NCBI GenBank assembly: GCA_028279945.1
Contig: JANQMT010000187.1
Location: 1 to 44,768 of the forward strand
Source of the DNA: JAKSCF01 sp028279945
Lineage (GTDB): Bacteria > Bacillota > Clostridia > Peptostreptococcales > JAAYPU01
Direction of reading: 5' to 3'
DNA length: 44,768 nucleotides
Part shown: in pieces, positions 23,657 to 32,714 of the stretch
Layout: every line of letters begins with the position of its first letter
Numbering within the stretch: the stretch's first letter is position 1
Notes under the pieces: generated by a model
Seen by the model: the letters and a program-made list of their open reading frames with translations, nothing else
The model's database searches: none
What the model was told of the DNA's origin: nothing
Program-made: the position numbers and the translations under genes

Positions 23657-24730
23657 ATGAATTCCATAACTAAATTTGAAAAAGTAATGATTTTAATACT
23701 AAGTATTTTAATCATAACTTTACTATTCCATCATATTAACTTTATAGGGTATGAATTTTCCGATATTCAAAAAGAATATCTGGAAGGATTCACCATCATA
23801 TTTTTAAGTATAATATTAGAAGCCGTACCTTTTGTTATGATCGGCACTTTTATCTCATCAATTATTCAAATATTTGTTTCAGAAAGAACCATAGCTAAAA
23901 TCCTGCCCCAAAATCGGTTTGTAGGACTTATTGCTGCTTCTTTAATGGGGATTATTTTTCCGGTATGTGAATGTGCAATAATACCTATAATGAGAAGGCT
24001 GATCCAAAAAGGAGTTCCTCTTTATATTGCTGTCACTTTTATGCTTGCAGTTCCTATCGTAAATCCAGTTGTGCTGGCTTCCACGTATTATGCATTTTCT
24101 GATCAAACTTACATGGTGTTTTTAAGAGGTGGTTTAGGGTTAGTGAGTGCCATATTAATAGGTCATATCATTGGAATCTTACAATATAAAAATAACCCAT
24201 TAAAAAGCAATTCTTTGTATGAGCATATTGAATGTGGATGCAGCCATAAGCATGATCATGACTGTGGTCATCAAAGTTGTGGACATAACCACAATTCCGT
24301 AAGCATCAAAAAAAGGACAATTTTTCCTAAGATATTTGAAATCATTGAGCATACCAGTATTGAGTTATATGAAGTCGGCAGATTTTTAATCATCGGAGCT
24401 TTTTTATCTGCGGTAATGCAAACCTTTATATCCAGAAGCTTTATTTTACCCATCGGACAGGAAAAAGTATCTTCAACTATAGTTATGATGACTTTAGCCT
24501 ATGTGCTTTCATTATGTTCCGAAGCTGACGCATTTATAGCCAAAACATTTGTTGGACAATTTACCACCGGTTCCATAGTAGGATTTTTAATATTTGGTCC
24601 CATGATAGATATAAAAAATACTTTGATGTTAAGTGGGGCATTTAAAATAAAATTTGTAATAAAATTAATAATGATTATAACTTCCGTATGTTTTATGATG
24701 GCTATGCTGGTTAATGTTATAGTCATATAG
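23657..24730 (+). CDS. DUF318 permease with His/Cys-rich loop
   Basis: A 357-residue membrane protein of the DUF318/UPF0718 permease family (Bacillus YcgR-like). About eight helices are visible, with the conserved PVCECAIIPIMRRLIQKGVP early and LSLCSEADAFIAKTF late. The central cytoplasmic or external loop, about residues 193-215, is rich in His and Cys (CGCSHKHDHDCGHQSCGHNH), pointing to metal handling. It lies 33 nt after znuB and is paired with a DUF1980 protein, as in Bacillus ycgR-ycgQ. The position in a Zur-type operon suggests a zinc-linked role; the direction of transport is unknown. Confidence 0.85.
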   Translation: MNSITKFEKVMILILSILIITLLFHHINFIGYEFSDIQKEYLEGFTIIFLSIILEAVPFVMIGTFISSIIQIFVSERTIAKILPQNRFVGLIAASLMGIIFPVCECAIIPIMRRLIQKGVPLYIAVTFMLAVPIVNPVVLASTYYAFSDQTYMVFLRGGLGLVSAILIGHIIGILQYKNNPLKSNSLYEHIECGCSHKHDHDCGHQSCGHNHNSVSIKKRTIFPKIFEIIEHTSIELYEVGRFLIIGAFLSAVMQTFISRSFILPIGQEKVSSTIVMMTLAYVLSLCSEADAFIAKTFVGQFTTGSIVGFLIFGPMIDIKNTLMLSGAFKIKFVIKLIMIITSVCFMMAMLVNVIVI

Positions 24731-24740
24731 AGGTAATTAA

Positions 24741-25520
24741 ATGAAACGATTTAATATTAATGAATTATTGTGGTTTATAATCCTTGTCTCTTTTGCATAT
24801 TTTATTTATGAGCTGTTTGATACAAGAAAAATAAACCTATACATACACCCTAAAATGTTTAAATATGTATGGTTTTCTTTTTTTGTTTTTGTATTGCTAG
24901 GGATATTTCAAATTAGAAAAATATTGATTTCTAACAAAATTAAAATAAAATTTGGATTTATAATATTTATAGTTCCTTTGTTTTTGGCTTTTGCAGTCAA
25001 CCCTGATAGTTTAAGTGCTCAAGTGGTATCTAACAAAGGCGCAAATATCGTTAACAATAACTTAAACAGCAAAGAAGAAGTCAGGATTCAAAATAATGAA
25101 AACTGTGTTCAACTTGACACGGATACCAATAATGAAAATATAGACATATACTACAATGCGGATGCTGAAGCATTTAAAGATACTTTAGTGAATGCGTATA
25201 GTGATTTAGATTCTATGATTGGCAAAGAGGTTGAATTATCTGGCTTTGTATTTAGAGAAGCAAATTTTGATATAAATCGATTTGTCATATCTAGATTATT
25301 AATGAGCTGTTGTGCTGCTGATACCCAAATTGCCGGATTGTTATGTGAATGGGATGAAGGTAGTCAACTTCAGGATAATGAGTGGATTAAAGTAACGGGT
25401 ACAATGGATACAACCCTATATTTTAATGAATATATAAATCAAGAAGAAAATGTTCCGGTCATTAGAGTGACTCAAGTCGATAGCATTAAAGCTCCCGAGA
25501 ATCAATACATATATCCATAA
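24741..25520 (+). CDS. DUF1980/TIGR03943-family protein (YcgQ-like)
   Basis: A 259-residue protein with two to three N-terminal membrane helices (about 9-27, 38-56, 70-87), then an Asn-rich linker and an extracytoplasmic domain. The family signature FVISRLLMSCCAADTQ is near residue 190, with a twin cysteine possibly binding metal. It is the partner of the DUF318 permease upstream (10-nt gap). The domain reads like an OB-type fold (VELSGFVFRE, WIKVTGTMDT), which is inference. Last gene of the zinc unit. Confidence 0.85.
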   Translation: MKRFNINELLWFIILVSFAYFIYELFDTRKINLYIHPKMFKYVWFSFFVFVLLGIFQIRKILISNKIKIKFGFIIFIVPLFLAFAVNPDSLSAQVVSNKGANIVNNNLNSKEEVRIQNNENCVQLDTDTNNENIDIYYNADAEAFKDTLVNAYSDLDSMIGKEVELSGFVFREANFDINRFVISRLLMSCCAADTQIAGLLCEWDEGSQLQDNEWIKVTGTMDTTLYFNEYINQEENVPVIRVTQVDSIKAPENQYIYP

Positions 25521-25678
25521 TGGACTTAAAGAGTCCTAGATTCTCAAATGTATTTTTAAAAAATATATTTTGGTTTAATTTAGGAGAGTTTATTTGGTCA
25601 TAATAATATAATAGTAAGTAATAGTAAAATTGCATATTATGAATCCAATTACGTATTCATTAAGGGAGTTGGAATCTT

Positions 25679-27016
25679 ATGAACAACAAGGATTTAAGTG
25701 TATTTCTTAGAAGTTTGGTAACAGGTGTAAATACAAAAGTACCACTTGCAGATGGACAATATGTAACCGCCGTCAATTTTGACAATGCAGCTACAACACC
25801 ACCTTTCACTTCTGTTATGAATGATGTTGTTAATTATGCACCCTGGTATTCTTCCATTCACCGAGGAAAAGGATATAAGTCAAAATATTCATCAAAAATA
25901 TATGAAGAGGGCAGGGAAGTCATTTTAGAACATGTCAAAGGAGACAGTAACAACGATGTAGTGATTTTTACGAAAAATGCTACTGAGTCCATTAATATGT
26001 TATCTTATCAGCTATATCAACAAGACCCGGATCAAGTTATCCTGTCGACTGAAATGGAACATCTTGCCAACGATTTGCCTTGGCGAGATAAATTTAAAAC
26101 AGATTATGTGCAGGTTAATGAGAAAGGACAGCTTTCTTTAGATGACTTAGAATCAAAATTAATCCGTTATAAGGGTAAGATTAAGCTGGTAGCAGTAGCC
26201 GGTGCATCCAATGTAACAGGCATCATCAATCCTATTCACAAAATTGCATCCATAGCGCATCAATATGGCGCAAAAATCTTAGTAGATGCCGCTCAGCTTA
26301 TGCCTCATATAGAAATAGATATCAAACCGCATTTTCATGACGAACATATTGATTATCTTGTTTTTTCAGCCCACAAGATGTATGCGCCTTTTGGTATGGG
26401 TGCTCTTATTGGACCCAAAGAAGACTTGGGAAAAGGCAAGCCTATTTATCACGGTGGAGGGGCTGTTCGGTTTGCCTGTCATGGATTTATTCAATGGGAG
26501 GATACCCCTTCAAAAGATGAGGCAGGTACGCCTAATATTATGGGAGTGAAGGCTTTAACAACAGCTATTCAAACCCTTAAAAACACAGGAATGAAAGCCA
26601 TTCATGAATACGAAAACGGCCTTCTTCGCTATACGGCAAGGAAGCTAAAAGGGATTCATGGAATAAAATTATACGGCTATGATGAAAAGAGCAGCAGGGT
26701 AGGTGTTCTATCTTTTAATATAGAAGGAATGGAACACTATATGACAGCTCAGATTCTTTCCAAAGAAGCAGGTGTAGCAGCTAGAAATGGATTATTTTGT
26801 TCCCACCAATATGTTGTTAAATTATTGGGATTACAAAGCGCTGAGATACAATATTACTGCGATAATCCACAAGTTGCATTGCCGGGAATGGTAAGAATCA
26901 GTTTTGGTTTATACAATAATACTTACGAAATAGACCAATTTATCAATATGATTTCCAGAATCGTTCAATATAAAGCCAGGTATATGAGGTATTATAAAAA
27001 CTGCAAGGATGATTAG
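25679..27016 (+). CDS. Class V aminotransferase / SufS-like cysteine desulfurase family protein
   Basis: A 445-residue PLP enzyme. It shows FDNAATTPPF at the start, the PLP-phosphate region TKNATESINM, VAGASNVTGIINPIH, the cofactor aspartate in VDAAQLMPH and the Schiff-base lysine in FSAHKMYAPFG. A cysteine lies at GLFCSHQYV, where SufS/CsdA enzymes keep other residues, so desulfurase activity is uncertain. No SufU, IscU or other cluster-assembly gene is nearby. It is 158 nt after the zinc operon, so it probably has its own promoter, and a terminator follows. Confidence 0.82.
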   Translation: MNNKDLSVFLRSLVTGVNTKVPLADGQYVTAVNFDNAATTPPFTSVMNDVVNYAPWYSSIHRGKGYKSKYSSKIYEEGREVILEHVKGDSNNDVVIFTKNATESINMLSYQLYQQDPDQVILSTEMEHLANDLPWRDKFKTDYVQVNEKGQLSLDDLESKLIRYKGKIKLVAVAGASNVTGIINPIHKIASIAHQYGAKILVDAAQLMPHIEIDIKPHFHDEHIDYLVFSAHKMYAPFGMGALIGPKEDLGKGKPIYHGGGAVRFACHGFIQWEDTPSKDEAGTPNIMGVKALTTAIQTLKNTGMKAIHEYENGLLRYTARKLKGIHGIKLYGYDEKSSRVGVLSFNIEGMEHYMTAQILSKEAGVAARNGLFCSHQYVVKLLGLQSAEIQYYCDNPQVALPGMVRISFGLYNNTYEIDQFINMISRIVQYKARYMRYYKNCKDD

Positions 27017-27062
27017 GATAAAATAGTTTAAGAATAATATATAGTATTTTTTCGATAAGCTG

Positions 27063-27091
27063 AAAACGGACTTGTAATAGTCCGTTTTTTT
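27063..27091 (+). terminator. Rho-independent terminator after the PLP enzyme gene
   Basis: Perfect 9-bp stem AAAACGGAC / GTCCGTTTT with an 8-base loop followed by a run of T. A textbook terminator. Confidence 0.88.
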
Positions 27092-27164
27092 ATGGTGTGG
27101 AGATGTAATTTATTTATAATTATAATGAAAAATTAGATTGTTTATATTAATTCAGTGTAAGCAG

Positions 27165-27222
27165 ATGTTTGTTTTACAACGGAAAAAACAAAACAAACAT
27201 TCGATTATGTTTAAATGAACAT
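27165..27222. promoter_or_regulatory. Inverted repeats before the ABC importer operon, candidate DeoR operators
   Basis: ATGTTTGTTTT (27165-27175) and AAAACAAACAT (27190-27200) are perfectly complementary across 14 bases. A second, shorter palindrome, ATGTT-TAAATG-AACAT, is at 27207-27222. Both share ATGTT half-sites and lie 100-160 bases before the binding-protein gene. The operon encodes a DeoR-family repressor, the natural candidate to bind here. Confidence 0.55.
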
Positions 27223-27324
27223 TAGTTTTACATAGAATTAAACATGAAATAATAATGGATTAACAATAAAATATTATGCTCTATTTATCCAAAGAAATTA
27301 AAAACAATTGGAGGAAAAGGATAA

Positions 27325-28434
27325 ATGAAAAGAGTAAAGAATGTATGGGTTATTGTTTTAGTTATGACTTTAATTATGACATTAGGTGCATGCTCCAATG
27401 GCAGTGATACACAAGAAGCTGGAAGTGAACAAGCATCGGAAACTCAAGCTTTGACTTTAGAAGAGATTACTAAAAATGCGAAAGAAGAAGGTAAAGTAGT
27501 CAGTGTCGGCATGCCTGACACATGGGCAAATTGGAAAGATACTTGGGAAGATTTAAATGAAATTTATGCAATTGATCATTCGGATACGGATATGAGCAGC
27601 GCAGAAGAAATTGCCAAGATGGAAGCTGAAAAAGAAAAACCTACAACAGATATTGGTGATGTTGGCATTGCTTTTGCTCCAATTGCTGTTGAAAAAGGCA
27701 TTACAATGCCGTACAAAACATCTTATTGGGATGATATACCCGATTGGGCAAAAGACGATGATGGGCACTGGATGTTAGGATATACCGGAACTATTTCTTT
27801 TATGACAAATAAAAAGCTGGTTGCCAATCCTCCAAAATCATGGGACGACTTATTAAATGGAGATTATAAGGTAGCATTAGGTGACGTCGGCAGAGCGGCT
27901 CAAGCCAACAATGCGTTGGTAGCATGTGCACTTGCTTTAGGCGGAGACGAATCCAATATTGAATCAGCCATTGCATTCTTTGAAGAATTGGCAAAACAAG
28001 GCAGAATATCAACGGTTGACCCAAGTGTTGCTAACATTGAAAGTGGAGAAGTTGAAGTAGCTATTATATGGGATTTTAACGCATTAAACTATCGGGACAA
28101 ATTAGGAAGAGATGATTACTATGTATGTATTCCATCTGAAGGATCAGTTATTAGTGGATATGCAACTATTCTTAATAAATATGCGCCTCATCCCAATGCT
28201 GCAAAGCTAACAAGAGAATATATATTGAGCGATCAAGGACAAATCAACTTAGCAAGAGGTTATGCTCGACCAATAAGAACCAATGTTGAGATGCCGGAAG
28301 ATGTATTAGAAATGATGTTGCCCAATGAGCAGTATAAAAATGCAAAACCAATCAGTAACTTTGATGCTTGGAATGCAACAACAGAACAATTGCCGCAGTT
28401 ATGGCAATCAAGAGTATTAATACATTTAAACTAA
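27325..28434 (+). CDS. ABC transporter solute-binding lipoprotein (iron/phosphonate/thiamine-type, cluster D-like)
   Basis: A 369-residue binding protein with a signal peptide ending in the lipobox LGAC (Cys23). The mature part (EEGKVVSVGMPDTWANWKD, IGDVGIAFAPIAVEKG, YTGTISFMTNKKL, KSWDDLLNGDYKVALGD) is of the AfuA/ThiB/PhnS type that precedes two permeases and a Pot/Fbp-type ATPase. Downstream DeoR, HAD phosphatase and phosphodiesterase-like genes point to a phosphorylated or phosphonate solute, but the ligand cannot be read from the sequence. A strong hairpin separates it from the permease genes. Confidence 0.88.
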   Translation: MKRVKNVWVIVLVMTLIMTLGACSNGSDTQEAGSEQASETQALTLEEITKNAKEEGKVVSVGMPDTWANWKDTWEDLNEIYAIDHSDTDMSSAEEIAKMEAEKEKPTTDIGDVGIAFAPIAVEKGITMPYKTSYWDDIPDWAKDDDGHWMLGYTGTISFMTNKKLVANPPKSWDDLLNGDYKVALGDVGRAAQANNALVACALALGGDESNIESAIAFFEELAKQGRISTVDPSVANIESGEVEVAIIWDFNALNYRDKLGRDDYYVCIPSEGSVISGYATILNKYAPHPNAAKLTREYILSDQGQINLARGYARPIRTNVEMPEDVLEMMLPNEQYKNAKPISNFDAWNATTEQLPQLWQSRVLIHLN

Positions 28435-28449
28435 TCAGATTAAAATAGC

Positions 28450-28485
28450 TAGGTGGTATCTTGTATTCTATACAAATACCACCTA
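28450..28485 (+). terminator. Intercistronic hairpin after the binding-protein gene
   Basis: TAGGTGGTAT (28450-28459) pairs perfectly with ATACCACCTA (28476-28485), and inside TTGTA/TACAA add five more pairs. Little T run follows, so mRNA stabilisation of the upstream gene or partial termination are both possible. Confidence 0.65.
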
Positions 28486-28522
28486 TAGATAATTTTGCAA
28501 ATATACTTGAAAGGTGTTCAAC

Positions 28523-29347
28523 ATGAAAAATTATCGATATTTAATTATTGTACTGCCTTTTTTTATCATGGTATTAGCTTTTCTGTTAATTCCGGGTTTT
28601 TCCATTATCATCAATAGTTTTAAAACAGAAGACGGCATTTATTCTCTGAGCAATTATTTTGAAATATTTGGCAATGCTTTTTATTTACAAAGCTTTAAAA
28701 ACAGCATTGTCATTTCGCTGCAATCTACAATAATAGGGTTAATTATTTCTGTCATTGCATCTCATGCTATTTATTCTATGAACAATCGATTAAGCAGTAT
28801 TACGCTGACAGTCACCAATATGACATCGAATTTTGCAGGTGTCCCCCTTGCTTTTGCATTTATGATACTTCTAGGAAATAATGGTGTTTTTACTATATTG
28901 TTTCAAACATTAGGTTTAGATGTATTAAGCGGGTTTAGTATATATTCCAATATTGGGATTCTTATCATTTATGTTTACTTTCAGATCCCCCTGGGGGTAC
29001 TCTTGATGTACCCATCATTTGACAGTATTTCAGAAGGTTATAAAGAAGCAGCTTTAACATTAGGGGCATCCAAAAGCTTTTTTTGGAGAAAAATTGGTAT
29101 TCCAATTTTGATGCCTGCACTAACCTCTACAGGTGCCATATTATTTGCAAATGCTATGGGTGCTTATGCAACTGCATATGCCATTACCAACGGCGCTTTG
29201 AATATTGTACCCGTAAGAATAGGGGCTTTGATCAGTGGAGATTTGTTTTTGAAACCCAATTTAGCCAGTGCATTATCGGTTATCCTTGCGGCCATATTAT
29301 TAGCTTTAAATATATTGAGTAGGAGAAGTCGTCATGCAAACGAATAA
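28523..29347 (+). CDS. ABC transporter permease 1
   Basis: A 274-residue inner-membrane subunit of the BPD-transport type with six predicted helices. The EAA loop reads EGYKEAALTLGASKSFFWRKIGIP, the ATPase contact site. I take ATG 28523, not GTG 28514, because AAAGGTG lies six bases before it. The gene overlaps the next permease by 14 nt. Together with the second permease it forms a heterodimeric channel. Confidence 0.92.
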   Translation: MKNYRYLIIVLPFFIMVLAFLLIPGFSIIINSFKTEDGIYSLSNYFEIFGNAFYLQSFKNSIVISLQSTIIGLIISVIASHAIYSMNNRLSSITLTVTNMTSNFAGVPLAFAFMILLGNNGVFTILFQTLGLDVLSGFSIYSNIGILIIYVYFQIPLGVLLMYPSFDSISEGYKEAALTLGASKSFFWRKIGIPILMPALTSTGAILFANAMGAYATAYAITNGALNIVPVRIGALISGDLFLKPNLASALSVILAAILLALNILSRRSRHANE

Positions 29348-30122
29348 AAAAAATAAAATAATTGCAATTGTTTTAATGATTTATCTGATTATTCCTATAT
29401 TTTTTACACTGATTTACTCTGTATCCGTAAGTTGGCAAAATACCCTGCTGCCTACAGGTCTTACATTAGATCATTATATACAATTATTAACCACACCAAG
29501 ATACTTCTTAGCACTGGGGCGCACCATTTTTGCAGCAACCCTTAGCATCGTTATCAGTTTTATCTTACTGGTTCCGGTTATTTATGTTGGGAAAGTCCAT
29601 TTTAAATGGATGGATAAAGTTATGGCATTCATTACTCTATTGCCTTTTGCATTACAGGGTGTTATTTTAGCGGTTGGATTGATTAAAATTTATTCCAGTG
29701 GTCCTCTTATCATATCAGGTACCATTTATATTTTGACAGGTGCGTATTTTGTTGTTATTTTACCCTATATGTATCAGGGGATAAAAAACAGTATGGATAG
29801 TTTAGATGTGGATACCCTTATTCAAGCAGCAAGTTTGCTGGGTGCAAGTGAAAGCTATGCATTTTTTAAAGTTGTTCTTCCTAATTTATTAAAAGGGGTG
29901 ACGGTATCTACCCTATTGTCTTTTGCCATTTTGATCGGTGAGTTTGTTTTATCCAATATTTTGGTTGGAGGCAATTATGAAACGGTGCAAGTTTACATGT
30001 ACTGGTCAAGAGGTGTCAGCGGTCATTACAGCAGTGCTATTATCATCAGCTACTTCGTATTTGTCGTTTTGATAAGCGGTGTTGTTTTATATATAAATGA
30101 ATTAGAAGCCAAGAAAGGGTGA
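29334..30122 (+). CDS. ABC transporter permease 2
   Basis: A 262-residue partner permease with six predicted helices. The EAA-like loop is LIQAASLLGASESYAFFKVVLPNL. The start ATG follows AGGAG inside the end of the first permease gene. It ends five bases before the ATPase gene, consistent with one operon. Substrate range follows that of the binding protein. Confidence 0.92.
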   Translation: MQTNKKNKIIAIVLMIYLIIPIFFTLIYSVSVSWQNTLLPTGLTLDHYIQLLTTPRYFLALGRTIFAATLSIVISFILLVPVIYVGKVHFKWMDKVMAFITLLPFALQGVILAVGLIKIYSSGPLIISGTIYILTGAYFVVILPYMYQGIKNSMDSLDVDTLIQAASLLGASESYAFFKVVLPNLLKGVTVSTLLSFAILIGEFVLSNILVGGNYETVQVYMYWSRGVSGHYSSAIIISYFVFVVLISGVVLYINELEAKKG

Positions 30123-30126
30123 GAAA

Positions 30127-31140
30127 ATGAGCTCAGTAATCGTTGAAAATTTATGTAAATCCTATAAAGATAACAAAGTATTAAATGAAATCAGCTTGAC
30201 AATAGATAATGGTAAATTCATTACACTCCTTGGGCCGTCGGGGTGTGGTAAAAGCACTTTGCTTAGGTGTATTGCAGGGCTGACCGGTGTGGACCAAGGG
30301 GATATTTACTTTGATGATGAAAGAGTCACCAATATACAGCCTCAAAAAAGAAATATTGGTATGGTCTTTCAAAATTATGCACTATTTCCAAATCTTAATG
30401 TAGAAGAAAACATAGCCTTTGGATTAAAAGTAAAAAAATATAACAAAGCAACCATCCAAAAAGAAGTGCTAAAATATATCAACCTTGTGGCATTAACTGG
30501 AAAAGAAAAATCGTATCCCCATCAGTTGTCGGGAGGACAAAAGCAGAGAGTGGCTTTAGCTCGAGCATTAATTGTAAAGCCTCGTATTTTACTTTTGGAT
30601 GAACCACTGAGTGCATTGGATGCAAAGATAAGAAAGAATCTCAGATTGCAAATTAAGAAAATACAACGAGAACTGAATATTACCACTATATTTGTGACCC
30701 ATGATCAGGAAGAAGCTTTGATCATATCCGATGAAATATATGTGATGCATGAAGGCGGCATTGCTCAAAAAGGCAGTGCGGAAAGCATTTATACTAAGCC
30801 GGCGAACCATTTTGTGGCTGGTTTCATTGGAAATTATAACATTATTGAAGATTCATTGATTAAGGATACTTATGATAATAAACCATTCAAAGGTCAATTT
30901 GCATTGCGGCCGGAAGTCATAGAGGTTAATCGAGAGTATCAAAAAAAGCCAAATCATTTAACCTTAAAAGGACAGTTAGTGGATGTCATTCTTTTAGGCA
31001 GTGTAGTACGGTATGTTGTTAAAGTTAATGGAAAAGAAATCATGGTAGATGTTTTAAATGAGAGTGAAAAGAGTCTTTATACAATCGGAGAAGAATTATA
31101 TCTTCAATTTGCCTATGATAAACTCCCCAAAATAGGTTAG
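30127..31140 (+). CDS. ABC transporter ATPase with TOBE-like C-terminal domain
   Basis: A 337-residue ATPase of the PotA/FbpC type. Motifs: Walker A GPSGCGKST, Q-loop FQNYALFPN, signature LSGGQKQR, Walker B ILLLDEPLSALDA, H-loop TIFVTHDQEEAL. After residue 235 comes a C-terminal region (FALRPEVIEVN, LKGQLVDVILLGSVVRYVV) with TOBE-like strands that may sense substrate. Four bases follow the preceding permease's stop. Confidence 0.93.
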   Translation: MSSVIVENLCKSYKDNKVLNEISLTIDNGKFITLLGPSGCGKSTLLRCIAGLTGVDQGDIYFDDERVTNIQPQKRNIGMVFQNYALFPNLNVEENIAFGLKVKKYNKATIQKEVLKYINLVALTGKEKSYPHQLSGGQKQRVALARALIVKPRILLLDEPLSALDAKIRKNLRLQIKKIQRELNITTIFVTHDQEEALIISDEIYVMHEGGIAQKGSAESIYTKPANHFVAGFIGNYNIIEDSLIKDTYDNKPFKGQFALRPEVIEVNREYQKKPNHLTLKGQLVDVILLGSVVRYVVKVNGKEIMVDVLNESEKSLYTIGEELYLQFAYDKLPKIG

Positions 31141-31149
31141 GTGATGACT

Positions 31150-31929
31150 ATGGACCTATCAACAGAAAGACAAAAAATAATCCTTAAAACATTGGATCAT
31201 TATGGCAAGGTATCGGTTAATGAGTTAGCTGAAAAATTTAATGTGGCTTCAGCAACGATTCGCAGGGACTTAACCTTTCTTGAAAAAGAGAATAAGCTCC
31301 AAAGAGTCCACGGTGGGGCAATCAAAATTTCATTTTATGCTGAGGAGCCTGCTATAACAAAACGTCGAAGCATGTACATGATTGAAAAAATAAAAATAGC
31401 TAAAATTGCTTCAAAAATGATAGAAGATAAAATGTCAGTTTTTATTGATGTCGGTACAACCACTGCTCAAATAATACCTTTTCTAAAAGAGAGAAGGAAT
31501 TTGCAGGTATTGACAAATTCACTTGAAGCATTAATGGAACTGGTGAAAATGGTAAACAATAATACTTTTCATGGAAAAATTATTTTCATTGGTGGTGAAA
31601 TTAACGCAAAGCAATTGACAGTTTCAGGTTCATTAAGTGAGGCATTTATAAATCAGTTTTTTGTAGATATTGCATTTATAGGTGTGGGAGGGGTTCATTT
31701 AAGTGGAGGGCTTACAGGGTATGACGAAAAAGAAATCATGCTTTCACAACAAATGATTAGAAATGCGAAGGAGTCGGTTGCTGTTTTGGATCACTCAAAA
31801 ATTGGTGTAAGAAACCTTTATAAAATTGTTGATTTGCATGAAATGGATAGGATTATATGTGATAAAAAACATCCTGAAGGATGGGAAAAATTGCTTCAAA
31901 AATATAATATAGAATGGTTGAATTATTAA
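31150..31929 (+). CDS. DeoR-family transcriptional repressor
   Basis: A 259-residue regulator with an N-terminal DeoR helix-turn-helix (ERQKIILKTLDHYGKVSVNELAEKFNVASATIRRDLTFLE) and the DeoRC sensor domain (FIDVGTTTAQIIPFL, NSLEALMELV, IGVGGVHLSGGLTG, LDHSKIGVRNLYKIV). DeoR-family sensors typically bind phosphorylated sugars or related intermediates. Of the three near starts, ATG 31150 has the best spacing from AGGTGA. It is embedded in the transporter operon and likely controls it through the ATGTT repeats near 27165. Confidence 0.92.
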   Translation: MDLSTERQKIILKTLDHYGKVSVNELAEKFNVASATIRRDLTFLEKENKLQRVHGGAIKISFYAEEPAITKRRSMYMIEKIKIAKIASKMIEDKMSVFIDVGTTTAQIIPFLKERRNLQVLTNSLEALMELVKMVNNNTFHGKIIFIGGEINAKQLTVSGSLSEAFINQFFVDIAFIGVGGVHLSGGLTGYDEKEIMLSQQMIRNAKESVAVLDHSKIGVRNLYKIVDLHEMDRIICDKKHPEGWEKLLQKYNIEWLNY

Positions 31930-31999
31930 ACCCAGATTATTTACGGAAACTGCTAAAAATGTACAAGTATTTTGGAATTTATCGCGAATAATCTGGGTT
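31929..31999 (+). repeat. 13-bp inverted repeat between deoR-type and HAD genes
   Basis: AACCCAGATTATT (31929-31941) and AATAATCTGGGTT (31987-31999) are perfect complements across 45 bases. The right arm ends just before the AGGAGG of the HAD gene. A transcript folding here would hold the RBS close to a long stem, so it may tune translation or mRNA stability. Confidence 0.7.
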
Positions 32000-32012
32000 A
32001 AGGAGGATAATG

Positions 32013-32687
32013 ATGTTTAAAGCAGTAATTTTTGATAAAGATGGTACGCTCATAACGATAGATAAATTATGGAGTAAAGTTTATAGAGAAGCTACAAAGA
32101 AATTTTTCCAACAAAATAAAATAGGTGTTGACATTGAAGAAGCAATGATATCTATCGGAATCAATGGTGACAATATAGAAAATGGCAGTGTATCATCCAT
32201 AGGAAGCATTCAAGAAGTACTACGTACAGTATTGAATAGTCCTTTAAATGCAGAAAAGGTAAATGAAGAAGCGTTAATAAATGAATATGAAGCATTAATC
32301 ACTCAAAAGGTAAAAGAAAATCAACAACATATTGAGCTGATTCATGAAGATGTGCCTTCTATACTTAAAAAACTAAGGGATAAAAAAGTAAAAATTGGAT
32401 TAATCACCACTGACTCTAGGGACAATACGGTGTTTATGTTAGAATACCTGGGAATTGAGAATTATTTTGACTATATCGGCTGCGGTGATGATGAACATTT
32501 GAAAGCTAAACCTTCAAGAGATCATGGACGTTTCTTTATGAACTTTGCTAACCTTGAGCCAAGTCATGTATTAATGGTAGGAGATAGTCGGTATGATGAA
32601 TTGTTTGCTGAAAAATTAGGCTTTGATTTTATTAAAATTAATCATAGAAGGGATGTTCAGCGTTTACATTCTATATTAAAAATATAA
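32013..32687 (+). CDS. HAD-superfamily phosphatase
   Basis: A 224-residue hydrolase with the nucleophile motif FDKDGTL (motif I), motif II threonine in GLITTDSRD, motif III lysine in LKAKPSRDHG and motif IV GDSRYDEL. The helical cap between motifs I and II is the phosphoglycolate-phosphatase type. I prefer ATG 32013 to 32010, since the AGGAGG is six bases before it. In this operon it may release phosphate from the imported solute or its breakdown product. A phosphonoacetaldehyde hydrolase (PhnX) role is possible, but I see no clear match. Confidence 0.85.
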   Translation: MFKAVIFDKDGTLITIDKLWSKVYREATKKFFQQNKIGVDIEEAMISIGINGDNIENGSVSSIGSIQEVLRTVLNSPLNAEKVNEEALINEYEALITQKVKENQQHIELIHEDVPSILKKLRDKKVKIGLITTDSRDNTVFMLEYLGIENYFDYIGCGDDEHLKAKPSRDHGRFFMNFANLEPSHVLMVGDSRYDELFAEKLGFDFIKINHRRDVQRLHSILKI

Positions 32688-32714
32688 AGAAAGAATACCA
32701 GCTAAGGGGGATTT

